A stretch of DNA of 64,000 nt from Accumulibacter sp. (GTDB lineage: Bacteria > Pseudomonadota > Gammaproteobacteria > Burkholderiales > Rhodocyclaceae): assembly GCF_029255125.1 (NCBI RefSeq), contig NZ_JAPUVR010000132.1:33418-97417 (forward strand), written 5' to 3'. Below, one piece after another: positions 1 through 8,152 of this stretch (positions within the stretch are counted from its first letter, which is position 1; the number at the start of each line of letters is the position of its first letter). A model generated the notes under the pieces. It was not told the DNA's origin and did not search any database. It saw only the letters and a list, made by a program, of their open reading frames with translations. Made by a program: the position numbers and the translations under genes.

Positions 1-208
1 CGACGCCATCTTTGGCATTGCGCGCAGTTTCGGCCTGCGCACGCTCGCCGAAGGCGTCGAAACCGACCTTCAGAAACAATTGCTGCGCGGACTGATGTGC
101 GACGAAATGCAGGGCTTCCTGTTCAGTCGCCCACTCTCGGCGGCCGAGTTCGAGGAGTTTCTGGCCGCCGGAGCGTTTCCCTCGACCGGCTCGTCGACCG
201 CGCACTGA
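1..208 (+). CDS. EAL-domain c-di-GMP phosphodiesterase, C-terminal fragment
   Basis: Only the last 68 codons are inside the window; the gene begins upstream. The fragment carries the terminal EAL-domain motifs: LAEGVET, which holds the catalytic glutamate of the second-metal site, and the closing stretch MQGFLFSRPL. The family cleaves cyclic di-GMP to pGpG, usually under control of N-terminal PAS, GGDEF or membrane sensor domains that cannot be seen here. The protein ends in a short Ser/Thr/Gly tail after the EAL fold. The TGA stop is at 206-208. Nothing can be said about the sensor half or the promoter. Confidence 0.9.
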   Translation, partial: DAIFGIARSFGLRTLAEGVETDLQKQLLRGLMCDEMQGFLFSRPLSAAEFEEFLAAGAFPSTGSSTAH

Positions 209-351
209 ACACACGCCGGCCGACCACCGCCAGTCGCCACCGCGCAGAAGCGGCGCGCCCGGCCCAGCCGAGCCCTGCCAGCGGCTTGGCCGGCCAACCC
301 GGGGCGGCGGCTGGAATCGCCACCGCCGATCCCGCAACGACTGCTTGCACC

Positions 352-1863
352 ATGCCCACCGACTATCTCGAAAGAATTCTCAACGCCCAGGTCTACGATG
401 TCGCGAGCGAAACCCCGCTGGATCCAAGCCCGGGCCTGACCGAGCGTCTAGGCAACCGCCTGTTGCTCAAACGCGAGGATCTGCAGCCGGTGTTCTCGTT
501 CAAGCTGCGTGGCGCGTACAACAAGATCGTCCGCCTGGCGCCCGAAAAGCTCGCCCGCGGCGTGATTTGCGCTTCCGCTGGCAATCACGCCCAAGGCGTT
601 GCGCTGGCGGCGGCAACGCTCGGCTGCCGGGCGGTGATCGTCATGCCGACGACGACGCCACAGATCAAGGTGCAGGCAGTTCGCGCGCGTGGCGGCGAGG
701 TCGTTCTCGCCGGCGAGTCGTACGACGAGGCGTACCGGCATGCCGTCGACCTCGAGCGGGCCGAAAAGCTCAGCTTCGTCCACCCCTTCGACGACCCCGA
801 GGTGATCGCTGGCCAGGGAACGATCGGCATGGAAATCCTCCGCCAGCACGCGAAACCCATTCATGCCGTCTTTTGTGCCGTCGGCGGCGGCGGTCTGATT
901 GCCGGCGTCGCCGCTTTCATCAAACGGGTCAGACCGCAGACGCGGATCATCGGGGTCGAAGCTGCCGATGCCGATGCCATGGCACGCTCGCTGCGCTCGG
1001 GTGAGCGGGTACGACTCGAGCACGTCGGCCTGTTTGCCGACGGAGCGGCAGTCAAGTACGTCGGCGAGGAGACCTTTCGGCTCTGTCGAATGTACGTCGA
1101 CGAGATGGTGCTCGTCGATACCGATGCCATCTGTGCGGCAATCAAGGATGTCTTCGAAGACACGCGCGCAGTCCTCGAACCGGCTGGCGCGCTGGCTGTA
1201 GCTGGGGCCAAGGCTTATGTTCAGGTACACCAGCTGCGCGAGCAGACGCTGGTTGCTGTCGCTTCTGGCGCCAACCTGAACTTCGATCGCCTGCGCTTCG
1301 TCGCCGAACGTGCAGAAATCGGCGAGCAGCGCGAAGCCGTCTTTGCCGTGACGCTGCCTGAGCAACCCGGCGCCTACAAGCGCTTCGTCGCGCTCCTCGG
1401 ACCGCGGCACATCACCGAATTCAACTATCGCTTCAACGATGTGCGCCAGGCGCACGTCTTCGTCGGTGTGCAGGTCGCCTCGCGCAACGAAGCGCAGCAG
1501 CTCCTGGCGCACCTGCGCGAGCACGGTTACCCGACGCTTGATCTGACTGACGACGAAATGGCCAAGGGGCACGTCCGACACCTGGTCGGCGGTCACTCGC
1601 CGCTGATCGGCAACGAGTTGCTCTACCGTTTCGAATTTCCCGAACGCCCTGGCGCCTTGATGAACTTCCTCAACCGGATGAGCTCAGGGTGGAACATCAG
1701 CCTCTTTCACTACCGGAACCACGGTGCCGACTATGGGCGCGTTCTGGTCGGTATGCAGGTGCCCAAGGATGAGATGAGCGAGTTCGCCCGCTTCCTCGAT
1801 TCGCTTGGCTACGCGTACTGGAATGAAAGCGACAACCCCGCCTACAAGCTCTTTCTTGGCTAG
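352..1863 (+). CDS. ilvA: threonine ammonia-lyase, biosynthetic
   Basis: Deaminates L-threonine to 2-oxobutanoate, the first committed step of isoleucine synthesis; cytoplasmic PLP enzyme. The 503-residue protein matches the usual long biosynthetic form (about 500-515). The PLP lysine is in SFKLRGAYNK (about K51), followed by the phosphate-binding ASAGNHAQGVA loop near residue 75 and the glycine-rich AVGGGGLIAGVA. Two regulatory ACT-like domains follow (about 331-400, opening VTLPEQPGAYKRF, and about 424-495, opening FEFPERPGALMNF), as expected for isoleucine feedback. The ATG at 352 is chosen because similarity to the family starts at MPTDYLERIL; the frame is open further upstream but reads as non-coding. 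No clear Shine-Dalgarno sequence precedes it. Confidence 0.95.
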   Translation: MPTDYLERILNAQVYDVASETPLDPSPGLTERLGNRLLLKREDLQPVFSFKLRGAYNKIVRLAPEKLARGVICASAGNHAQGVALAAATLGCRAVIVMPTTTPQIKVQAVRARGGEVVLAGESYDEAYRHAVDLERAEKLSFVHPFDDPEVIAGQGTIGMEILRQHAKPIHAVFCAVGGGGLIAGVAAFIKRVRPQTRIIGVEAADADAMARSLRSGERVRLEHVGLFADGAAVKYVGEETFRLCRMYVDEMVLVDTDAICAAIKDVFEDTRAVLEPAGALAVAGAKAYVQVHQLREQTLVAVASGANLNFDRLRFVAERAEIGEQREAVFAVTLPEQPGAYKRFVALLGPRHITEFNYRFNDVRQAHVFVGVQVASRNEAQQLLAHLREHGYPTLDLTDDEMAKGHVRHLVGGHSPLIGNELLYRFEFPERPGALMNFLNRMSSGWNISLFHYRNHGADYGRVLVGMQVPKDEMSEFARFLDSLGYAYWNESDNPAYKLFLG

Positions 1864-1969
1864 CGTTATGTTTGAATGTAATAATAATCTAACTATTCAT
1901 TCTTTCTTGGAATAAACATTTCCGCATACACTGCGCTGCGTGTTCATTTCCTGACGCGCCGGAGTCGCC

Positions 1970-2974
1970 GTGTTCAAACTGTCTTCCGCTCTTCTTGCCG
2001 GTCTTCTCTTCTGCGCGGCCGGCGCTTCGCCAGTGGCTGGCCAGACCACGCTGCTCAACGTGTCTTACGATCCCACGCGCGAGCTCTACCAACAGTTCAA
2101 CGCCGCTTTCCTGCGCCAGCACAAGGCGCGCAACGGGGAAAACGTTTCCATCCGGCAGTCGCACGGTGGTTCGGGCAAACAGGCGCGAGCCATCGTCGAC
2201 GGTCTGGAGGCCGACGTAGCGACCCTCGCGCTGGCCTACGACATCGATGCACTGGCGCAGCGCGAGCTGCTGCCCGCCAATTGGCAAAATCGCCTGCCGC
2301 ACAACTCGGCGCCCTATACCTCGACGATCGTCTTCCTCGTGCGCAAGGGCAATCCGAAACAGATTCGCGACTGGGCCGACCTTGTCCGCCCGGGTGTCGC
2401 GGTCGTCATGCCCAACCCGAAGACCTCCGGCGGGGCGCGTTGGGCCTATCTTGCCGCCTGGGGCTCCGCGCTTCGCCAGGCAGCCGGTGACGAAGGCAAG
2501 GCGCAGGAGTTCGTCGGCAAGCTGCTGCGCAATGTTCCCGTCCTCGATGCGGGGGCACGCGCAGCGACCACGACCTTCGTCGAGCGCGGTATCGGTGATG
2601 CCTTGCTCACCTGGGAGAACGAAGCGCATCTGGCGGTGAAGGAACTTGGGCCGGACAAGGTCGAGATCGTTACCCCATCGCAGTCTATCCTGGCCGAGCC
2701 GGCGGTCGCGGTGATCGACCGGTATGCCGACAAACACGGCACACGCAAACTGGCCGAGGCTTACCTGGCCCACCTGTACTCGCCCGAGGGCCAGGAAATC
2801 GCTGCACGCAATTTCTATCGACCGCGCGACGCCAGGATTGGCGCGCGCTACAGCGGGAACTTCCCGAACTTGCGCTTGTTTACGGTGGACGAGGTGTTCG
2901 GCGGCTGGAAACAGGCGCAGCGGGTGCACTTTGCCGATGGGGGCACGTTTGATCGACTGTTTGGCCGCCGTTGA
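1970..2974 (+). CDS. sbp: sulfate ABC transporter substrate-binding protein
   Basis: Periplasmic sulfate/thiosulfate-binding protein of the Sbp/CysP family (334 residues, usual size). An N-terminal signal peptide ([18 protein letters not shown]...) is followed by the family signature [13 protein letters not shown] and the oxyanion-site region [25 protein letters not shown] and FYRPRD near the end are also typical. The start is a GTG with GGAG five bases upstream. The cognate CysTWA permease is not in the window, but cysK follows, so this is a small sulfur-assimilation neighbourhood. The upstream gap (1864-1969) is unusually AT-rich for this region and probably holds the promoter. Confidence 0.92.
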   Translation: MFKLSSALLAGLLFCAAGASPVAGQTTLLNVSYDPTRELYQQFNAAFLRQHKARNGENVSIRQSHGGSGKQARAIVDGLEADVATLALAYDIDALAQRELLPANWQNRLPHNSAPYTSTIVFLVRKGNPKQIRDWADLVRPGVAVVMPNPKTSGGARWAYLAAWGSALRQAAGDEGKAQEFVGKLLRNVPVLDAGARAATTTFVERGIGDALLTWENEAHLAVKELGPDKVEIVTPSQSILAEPAVAVIDRYADKHGTRKLAEAYLAHLYSPEGQEIAARNFYRPRDARIGARYSGNFPNLRLFTVDEVFGGWKQAQRVHFADGGTFDRLFGRR

Positions 2975-3095
2975 GCGCTGAGGATCCGCACGCACGTGCC
3001 GGGATCGCGGTGCCCCCGTCCGGCCCGGCAGGATGGCGTGCGCGAAGCGTAGCGAAGTGAACTGCGCAAGCGCTGCCCGGCGATGGCAGCGCCAC

Positions 3096-3119
3096 ACCGC
3101 CATCACCGGCGTCTTTTTT
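3096..3119 (+). terminator. possible intrinsic terminator after the sulfate-binding gene
   Basis: A short GC stem (ACCGCC pairing with GGCGT, one bulged base) is followed at once by CTTTTTTC. A better 7-bp hairpin (CGCTGCC / GGCAGCG, 3071-3091) lies just before it. Together they could end the 1970-2974 transcript. The stem next to the T-run is short, so this is tentative. Confidence 0.4.
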
Positions 3120-3146
3120 CCGGTTTTTGCGATTGCCTGCTAAGCT

Positions 3147-3181
3147 AGCGATTAGTGGCTAGCGAGCAGGAACTAATCGCT
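3147..3181 (+). repeat. perfect 10-bp inverted repeat in the cysK leader
   Basis: AGCGATTAGT (3147-3156) and its exact reverse complement ACTAATCGCT (3172-3181) flank a 15-base loop. An overlapping 8-base direct repeat GCTAGCGA occurs at 3144-3151 and 3158-3165. The element ends 10 bases before the AGGAGG ribosome site of cysK. It could be an operator or an mRNA hairpin that tunes cysK expression; no T-run follows, so it is not a terminator. Confidence 0.6.
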
Positions 3182-3204
3182 CAACAATCCAGGAGGTCCG
3201 CAAC

Positions 3205-4143
3205 ATGCCCATGAACATCGCCGGAAACGTCAGCGAATTGATCGGCAACACACCGCTCGTTCGCCTCAATCGTCTCGCGCACGGAATCAACGGTACGATC
3301 GCCGCCAAACTCGAGTTCTACAACCCGGCGCACAGCGTCAAGGACCGCATCGCGGCCGCGATGCTCGACGCTGCCCAAGCGGCGGGCCGGCTGACGCCGG
3401 ATACCATCATTCTGGAACCCACTTCCGGCAACACGGGAATCGGCTTGGCGATGGTCTGCGCCGCACGTGGCATCAAGTGCTGCTTTGTCATGCCGGAGAC
3501 GATGAGCCGCGAACGGCGCCTGCTGCTCAAGGCCTACGGTGCTGAACTCGTCCTCACGCCGGGGCCGGACGGAATGGCCGGGGCGATTCGCCGGGCCGAG
3601 GAAATGGCCGCTGCCGATTCTCGCTATCTGGTACCTCAGCAATTCGAGAATCCCGCCAATCCGGCAATTCACCGGGTAACGACGGCCGAAGAAGTCTGGC
3701 GCGACACCGATGGTCAGGTCGATATCTTCGTGGCCGGTGTCGGTACGGGTGGGACGATCACCGGGGTGGGCGAAGTCCTCAAGGCGCGCAAACCCCAGGT
3801 GCACGTAGTTGCCGTCGAGCCCGACGCCTCGCCCGTCCTTTCCGGCGGCCAGAAGGGCCCACATCCGATCCAGGGAATCGGCGCGGGTTTTGTGCCGCGC
3901 GTTCTCAACACTGCGGTTTTCAATGAAGTGCTGCGCGTCAAGGCGGATGACGCGTTCGCCATAGCGCGCCGTATGGCGAGTGAAGAAGGTTTGCTGGTCG
4001 GCATTTCGTCGGGTGCCGCCGTCTGGGCGGCGCTGGAAGTCGCGCGTCGGGCGGAAAACGCCGGCAAGCTGACCGTCGTCGTTATCCCGTCGTTTGGCGA
4101 ACGCTATTTGTCGACCCAGCTTTACGCTCATCTCGAGGCCTGA
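3205..4143 (+). CDS. cysK: cysteine synthase A (O-acetylserine sulfhydrylase)
   Basis: Makes L-cysteine from O-acetylserine and sulfide; cytoplasmic PLP enzyme of fold type II. The protein has 312 residues, the family norm. The PLP lysine is in [10 protein letters not shown] (K46), the substrate loop [10 protein letters not shown] starts at residue 73, and the cofactor-phosphate loop [12 protein letters not shown] is present. The C-terminal SSGAAVWAA helix also fits. Start ATG has a perfect AGGAGG eight bases upstream. The [10 protein letters not shown] loop resembles CysK more than CysM, though biochemical specificity cannot be settled by eye. An inverted repeat sits directly in its leader. 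Confidence 0.93.
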   Translation: MPMNIAGNVSELIGNTPLVRLNRLAHGINGTIAAKLEFYNPAHSVKDRIAAAMLDAAQAAGRLTPDTIILEPTSGNTGIGLAMVCAARGIKCCFVMPETMSRERRLLLKAYGAELVLTPGPDGMAGAIRRAEEMAAADSRYLVPQQFENPANPAIHRVTTAEEVWRDTDGQVDIFVAGVGTGGTITGVGEVLKARKPQVHVVAVEPDASPVLSGGQKGPHPIQGIGAGFVPRVLNTAVFNEVLRVKADDAFAIARRMASEEGLLVGISSGAAVWAALEVARRAENAGKLTVVVIPSFGERYLSTQLYAHLEA

Positions 4144-4329
4144 CTTCGCGCGCCGAAACGCCTGCCAAACACGCCGCAGCCGCGCGCGAGGCAACATGCC
4201 GGTCGACGATTCCATCGCGTCGCCGCCTCCGGCCCCGGTCCCCGTCGGGTCCGCCGATGCCGTTCGCGCACGCGCGCCAGCCGGAGTCCGCCGGCCGGCC
4301 GCGCCTGCGGCACGACCCGCTAATGGGCG

Positions 4330-7300
4330 ATGGCCCTGATCTCGCGTATACGCGGCCGATCGGCCAGCGGCGTCGGGGCCGTCCTCGTCGGCGCCAGCCT
4401 TGGCCTGCTGCTGCTCGTCACATCGATCAGCAGGTTACTGTACGAGGCCGACGATGAACTGATCGCCGAACGCTTCCAAGCGGCGGCAACGCATCGCGCA
4501 ACACAGGTCAGTCGGCACTTGCGGATGCAGGTCGACAAGCTTGCTCCGGCACAGCGTCTGTTCGCCGCCGATCAGTCGCCGAACGCGAACGCATTTCAGG
4601 CGTTTGCTCAACGACTGCTCGATGAGCGAAACATCTTCCTGCTCGCCTGGTTGCCGGCGACGACTGCCGACCAGCCCGAAGGACCAGAGGCCAACCCGGG
4701 TCGGCCGTCAAGCGAGCAGCTTGCCGGCACCCCGGCCGCAGCGCGCCACTTTCCGGTTTCCTATCTGGCGCCCCAAGAAACCCACCGCTGGGTGATCGAC
4801 CAATCGGGCGAAACCATGCTCAAGCAGCCGTCGCTGATCGGGCAGGCGATCGATTCCGGGCTGGTCGTCTTCTGCGCACTGAGCCCGACCGTCGCCGGGC
4901 ATTGGCCAGCCGAAGCCATTGCCCTGATCGTCCCCGTCTATCGCCCGGGAAACCCGGCAGCGACTGTAGACACGCGACGCGCCACCAACTACGGCCTGGT
5001 CATGGCGATCATCAACCCGCTACAGACCTTCGAACAGGCCAGCTTGCGCGCGGACGAAACGGGCCTGCGCGTGCGCCTGGTGGACCGCTCACTCCCGCCA
5101 GAACAAGGCCTCATCCACGCCTGGCCGCCTGACGGCAGCGCGGGCGCTTCCCCCCCAGCCGCCGCGCTCAGCTACGAATACGACTTCGTTCTCGGTGGGC
5201 GGCGCTCGTCGATCGTCGTCGAGGCCAGCGATGTCTGGCGTGCCGACCAGGCTTCGCCGGCGACCCGCTATGCGCCGCTGGTCGGTGCCCTCCTTGCACT
5301 CCTCGTACTGACGCAGATCAGCCTGCTGCTCAAGCGGCGCACGCTGGCAACCCGCCTACTGCGCGAGCTGGGCGAGCGGCGCAGGGCCGAAGCGTGGACG
5401 CGCAAGCTTTCTCTCGCCGTCGAACAGAATCCGGCAACGATCATCATCACCGACCTCGAAGGAAAAATCGAATACGTCAATGAACACTTCGTAGAGTCGA
5501 CCGGCTATGCCAAAGCCGAGGTGCTCGGCCGCAACCCGCGTATTCTGAAATCGGGGCGGACAGACGCCGCAACCTACGCTGATCTGTGGACCACGATCAA
5601 GAGCGGCCGAGTCTGGCGCGGTGAGTTCGAGAACCGGCGACGCGACGGAACGCACTACCTGGAACGTGCGATGATCGCGCCGATCCAGGATGCCCTGGGC
5701 AGAACGGCAAACTACCTGGCGATCAAGGAAGACATCACCGAACTGCGCCAGATGATCGATCGCCTGCATGAAAGCGAAAATCGCTTTCGCAGTGTCGTTT
5801 CGGTGATGGCCGAGGGCCTGATGGTGTGCGCCGACGACGGTAGCCTGATCTTTGCCAATCCCGCCGCCGAAGAGATTTTTGCCAAGGCGCAAACCCGCCT
5901 GCAGGGCGCAGCGGCGGACGAATCAGGCAGCGAGAAGCTGCGCGAGGATGGATCCATATTTCCCCCGGACGAGCGGCCATGGCTCGTTGCCATGCGCGAA
6001 GGGCGCGATGTGCGCGGCGTGGTCATGGGCCTGCGCTCGTCCGATGGCAGCTTACGCTGGATTCTGATCAACGCATCGCCGCTCGCCGCGAGCGAGGCAA
6101 CGCGGCGCAACGCGGCGGTGGTGACGTTTACCGACATTACCGAGCGCAAAGCGGCGCAGCAGCGGGTGGAATTTCTGGCTCACCACGACGCGCTGACCGA
6201 ACTGCCCAACCGCGTTCTGCTGCGCGACCGGGTCGAGCAGGCGATGGCCGCGGCCAAGCGTTCGCATAGCCGCCTGGCGTTGATGTTTCTCGACCTGGAC
6301 CGCTTCAAGACGATCAACGACTCGCTCGGTCATCCGACGGGAGACAAGTTGCTCAAGGCCATCGTCGAGCGCTTGCGATCGTGCGTGCGCGAATCCGACA
6401 CGATCAGTCGACAGGGCGGCGACGAGTTCATCATCCTGCTTCGGGACGCACGCGACGGAGATGCCGTATCACGCCTGGCCGACAAGATCCATCGGCGAAT
6501 GTCCGAAACGTTTCTGATCGACACGCACGCCTTGTCGACCTCGTTTTCGATCGGCATCGCGATGTTTCCGGAGGATGGCGACAACTTCGACGACCTGACG
6601 CAGAAAGCCGATACGGCGATGTATCACGCCAAGCAGGCCGGCCGCAGCGCGCACCGCTTCTTCACCGAACAGATGAACGTGCAGGTGGTCGAGCATATGA
6701 AACTCGAGACCGACCTGCGGCAAGCGCTCGAACGTAATGAGTTCGTCCTCCACTATCAGCCGCAGATCAAGCTGGACAGCGGCGAGATCTCCGGTGTCGA
6801 AGCGCTGGTGCGCTGGCGCAGCGCCGAGCGTGGCATCGTCGGACCTGGCCGCTTCATTCCGATCGCCGAGGAAACGGGTCTCATCGTACCGATCGGCAAG
6901 TGGGTGATCGGCGAAGCGTGCCGGCAGGCGCGCGCGTGGCAAGACGCCGGCCTGCCGCCGTTTACCGTCGCCGTCAACCTCTCGGCGATGCAATATCGGC
7001 GCAGCGACCTGGTCGACACGGTAATCAACGCTCTGGTGCTTGCCGACCTCGATTCGCGCTGGCTCGAGCTCGAACTCACCGAGTCCATCCTCATCCAGGA
7101 TAGCGAAGCGGCGCTGGAAACGGCGCGTCGGCTGAAAGCGATCGGTGTCCGACTTTCGGTCGACGACTTCGGCACCGGATACTCGAGCCTGGCGTATCTG
7201 AAACGCTTCGCCGTTGACAAGCTGAAAGTCGCCCAACCCTTTGTGCAGGATGTGGTGCGCGACGCCGACGATGCTGCGATCGTTCGTGCGATCATCCAGA

Positions 7301-7476
7301 TGGCGCATAGCCTGAAGCTGCGGGCCATCGCCGAGGGCGTCGAAACGGTCGAGCAGGCGGAACAGTTAGGCGCCTTCGCCTGCGACGAGATTCAGGGCTA
7401 TTGGCTGGCTCGGCCGATGCCGGCTGACGATGTGGCCGCGTTCGTGCGCACCCGCCCGCCGTCCGGAGCGTCCTGA
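4330..7476 (+). CDS. membrane sensor with CHASE, PAS, GGDEF and EAL domains
   Basis: A 1048-residue c-di-GMP turnover protein. Order: transmembrane helix about 15-35; periplasmic CHASE-like sensor about 50-290; second helix about 314-335; two PAS domains (about 358-475 and 480-610); GGDEF domain with an intact GGDEF at 696-700 after DLDRFKTINDSLG; EAL domain with EAL at 824-826, NLSA, ELTES, DDFGTGYSS and AEGVET. The cyclase half looks active. In the EAL half the normally strict KID motif reads K-V-A (966-968), so phosphodiesterase activity may be altered. The last 79 bases overlap the convergent folate gene. No good ribosome site is seen before the ATG. Confidence 0.92.
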   Translation: MALISRIRGRSASGVGAVLVGASLGLLLLVTSISRLLYEADDELIAERFQAAATHRATQVSRHLRMQVDKLAPAQRLFAADQSPNANAFQAFAQRLLDERNIFLLAWLPATTADQPEGPEANPGRPSSEQLAGTPAAARHFPVSYLAPQETHRWVIDQSGETMLKQPSLIGQAIDSGLVVFCALSPTVAGHWPAEAIALIVPVYRPGNPAATVDTRRATNYGLVMAIINPLQTFEQASLRADETGLRVRLVDRSLPPEQGLIHAWPPDGSAGASPPAAALSYEYDFVLGGRRSSIVVEASDVWRADQASPATRYAPLVGALLALLVLTQISLLLKRRTLATRLLRELGERRRAEAWTRKLSLAVEQNPATIIITDLEGKIEYVNEHFVESTGYAKAEVLGRNPRILKSGRTDAATYADLWTTIKSGRVWRGEFENRRRDGTHYLERAMIAPIQDALGRTANYLAIKEDITELRQMIDRLHESENRFRSVVSVMAEGLMVCADDGSLIFANPAAEEIFAKAQTRLQGAAADESGSEKLREDGSIFPPDERPWLVAMREGRDVRGVVMGLRSSDGSLRWILINASPLAASEATRRNAAVVTFTDITERKAAQQRVEFLAHHDALTELPNRVLLRDRVEQAMAAAKRSHSRLALMFLDLDRFKTINDSLGHPTGDKLLKAIVERLRSCVRESDTISRQGGDEFIILLRDARDGDAVSRLADKIHRRMSETFLIDTHALSTSFSIGIAMFPEDGDNFDDLTQKADTAMYHAKQAGRSAHRFFTEQMNVQVVEHMKLETDLRQALERNEFVLHYQPQIKLDSGEISGVEALVRWRSAERGIVGPGRFIPIAEETGLIVPIGKWVIGEACRQARAWQDAGLPPFTVAVNLSAMQYRRSDLVDTVINALVLADLDSRWLELELTESILIQDSEAALETARRLKAIGVRLSVDDFGTGYSSLAYLKRFAVDKLKVAQPFVQDVVRDADDAAIVRAIIQMAHSLKLRAIAEGVETVEQAEQLGAFACDEIQGYWLARPMPADDVAAFVRTRPPSGAS

Positions 7477-8108
7477 GCGTCCGCACGCCGGCCCGGAAAG
7501 ACGCCAGCCTCGCTGACGATCGCGTCGAGCGGCTGATCATGCGCTGCGGGAAATATCGAATCTAGCCGCCCCAGTTCAAAACCGACGCCGATCGCCAACG
7601 GACGCGGCGACAGGCTTGCCAGCGTACAGTCGAAGTGCCCGCCGCCGTAACCGAGGCGGTAGCCGGCTGCGTCGAAACCGACGAGCGGGATGAGTAGTGC
7701 TTGCGGCTCCACGAAATCGCCGGTCGCCGGAGCCGGAATCCCGTAAACGTCCGGGCGCAGCAGCGTATCCGGTCGCCAGACGCGGAAAGCCAGCGTGCGC
7801 TGTCCGCCTGTGGCTACCGGGAGCAAGGCGCAAAAACCCGGATTGGCACGCGCGCACCATTCGGCGAGCAACGGCCGCAGATCGGGTTCGTTGTGTACCG
7901 GCCAGCAGAAGCCGACGCGCATGGTGCACAGGTCGGGGAAACCCTGGCGCACGTGCGTGCGGATCAGTTGCGAAAGGCGAAGCCACTCGCTCGCCGGTAG
8001 AGCCCGGCGAGCCGCGAGCAGTTCGCGTCGTCGCAGTCTACGACGCTGATTGGCAGCCCCGTCGCTCGCTGGCCAGGCGCTGATTTCCGCCGTCCGGCTC
8101 TCCGCCAT
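7398..8108 (-). CDS. 5-formyltetrahydrofolate cyclo-ligase family protein
   Basis: ATP-dependent conversion of 5-formyl-THF to 5,10-methenyl-THF (MTHFS/YgfA family), cytoplasmic. Visible family features: basic N-terminal helix RRRLRRRELLAARRALP, VGFCWPVHNEPD, and the glycine-rich ATP/folate loop LGYGGGHFDC (family usually GYGGGYYDR). At 236 residues it is longer than the usual 190-200; the extra length is a C-terminal tail of about 35 residues that lies mostly over the 3' end of the convergent EAL gene. Start is supported by GGAGGAT six bases before the ATG. Divergent from the lytic transglycosylase, with only 44 bases between them. Confidence 0.88.
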   Translation of the reverse strand: MAESRTAEISAWPASDGAANQRRRLRRRELLAARRALPASEWLRLSQLIRTHVRQGFPDLCTMRVGFCWPVHNEPDLRPLLAEWCARANPGFCALLPVATGGQRTLAFRVWRPDTLLRPDVYGIPAPATGDFVEPQALLIPLVGFDAAGYRLGYGGGHFDCTLASLSPRPLAIGVGFELGRLDSIFPAAHDQPLDAIVSEAGVFPGRRADAQDAPDGGRVRTNAATSSAGIGRASQ

Positions 8109-8152
8109 GTGCTATCCTCCACTCGCTTCAATTTCCAGAAAACCAGCATATC

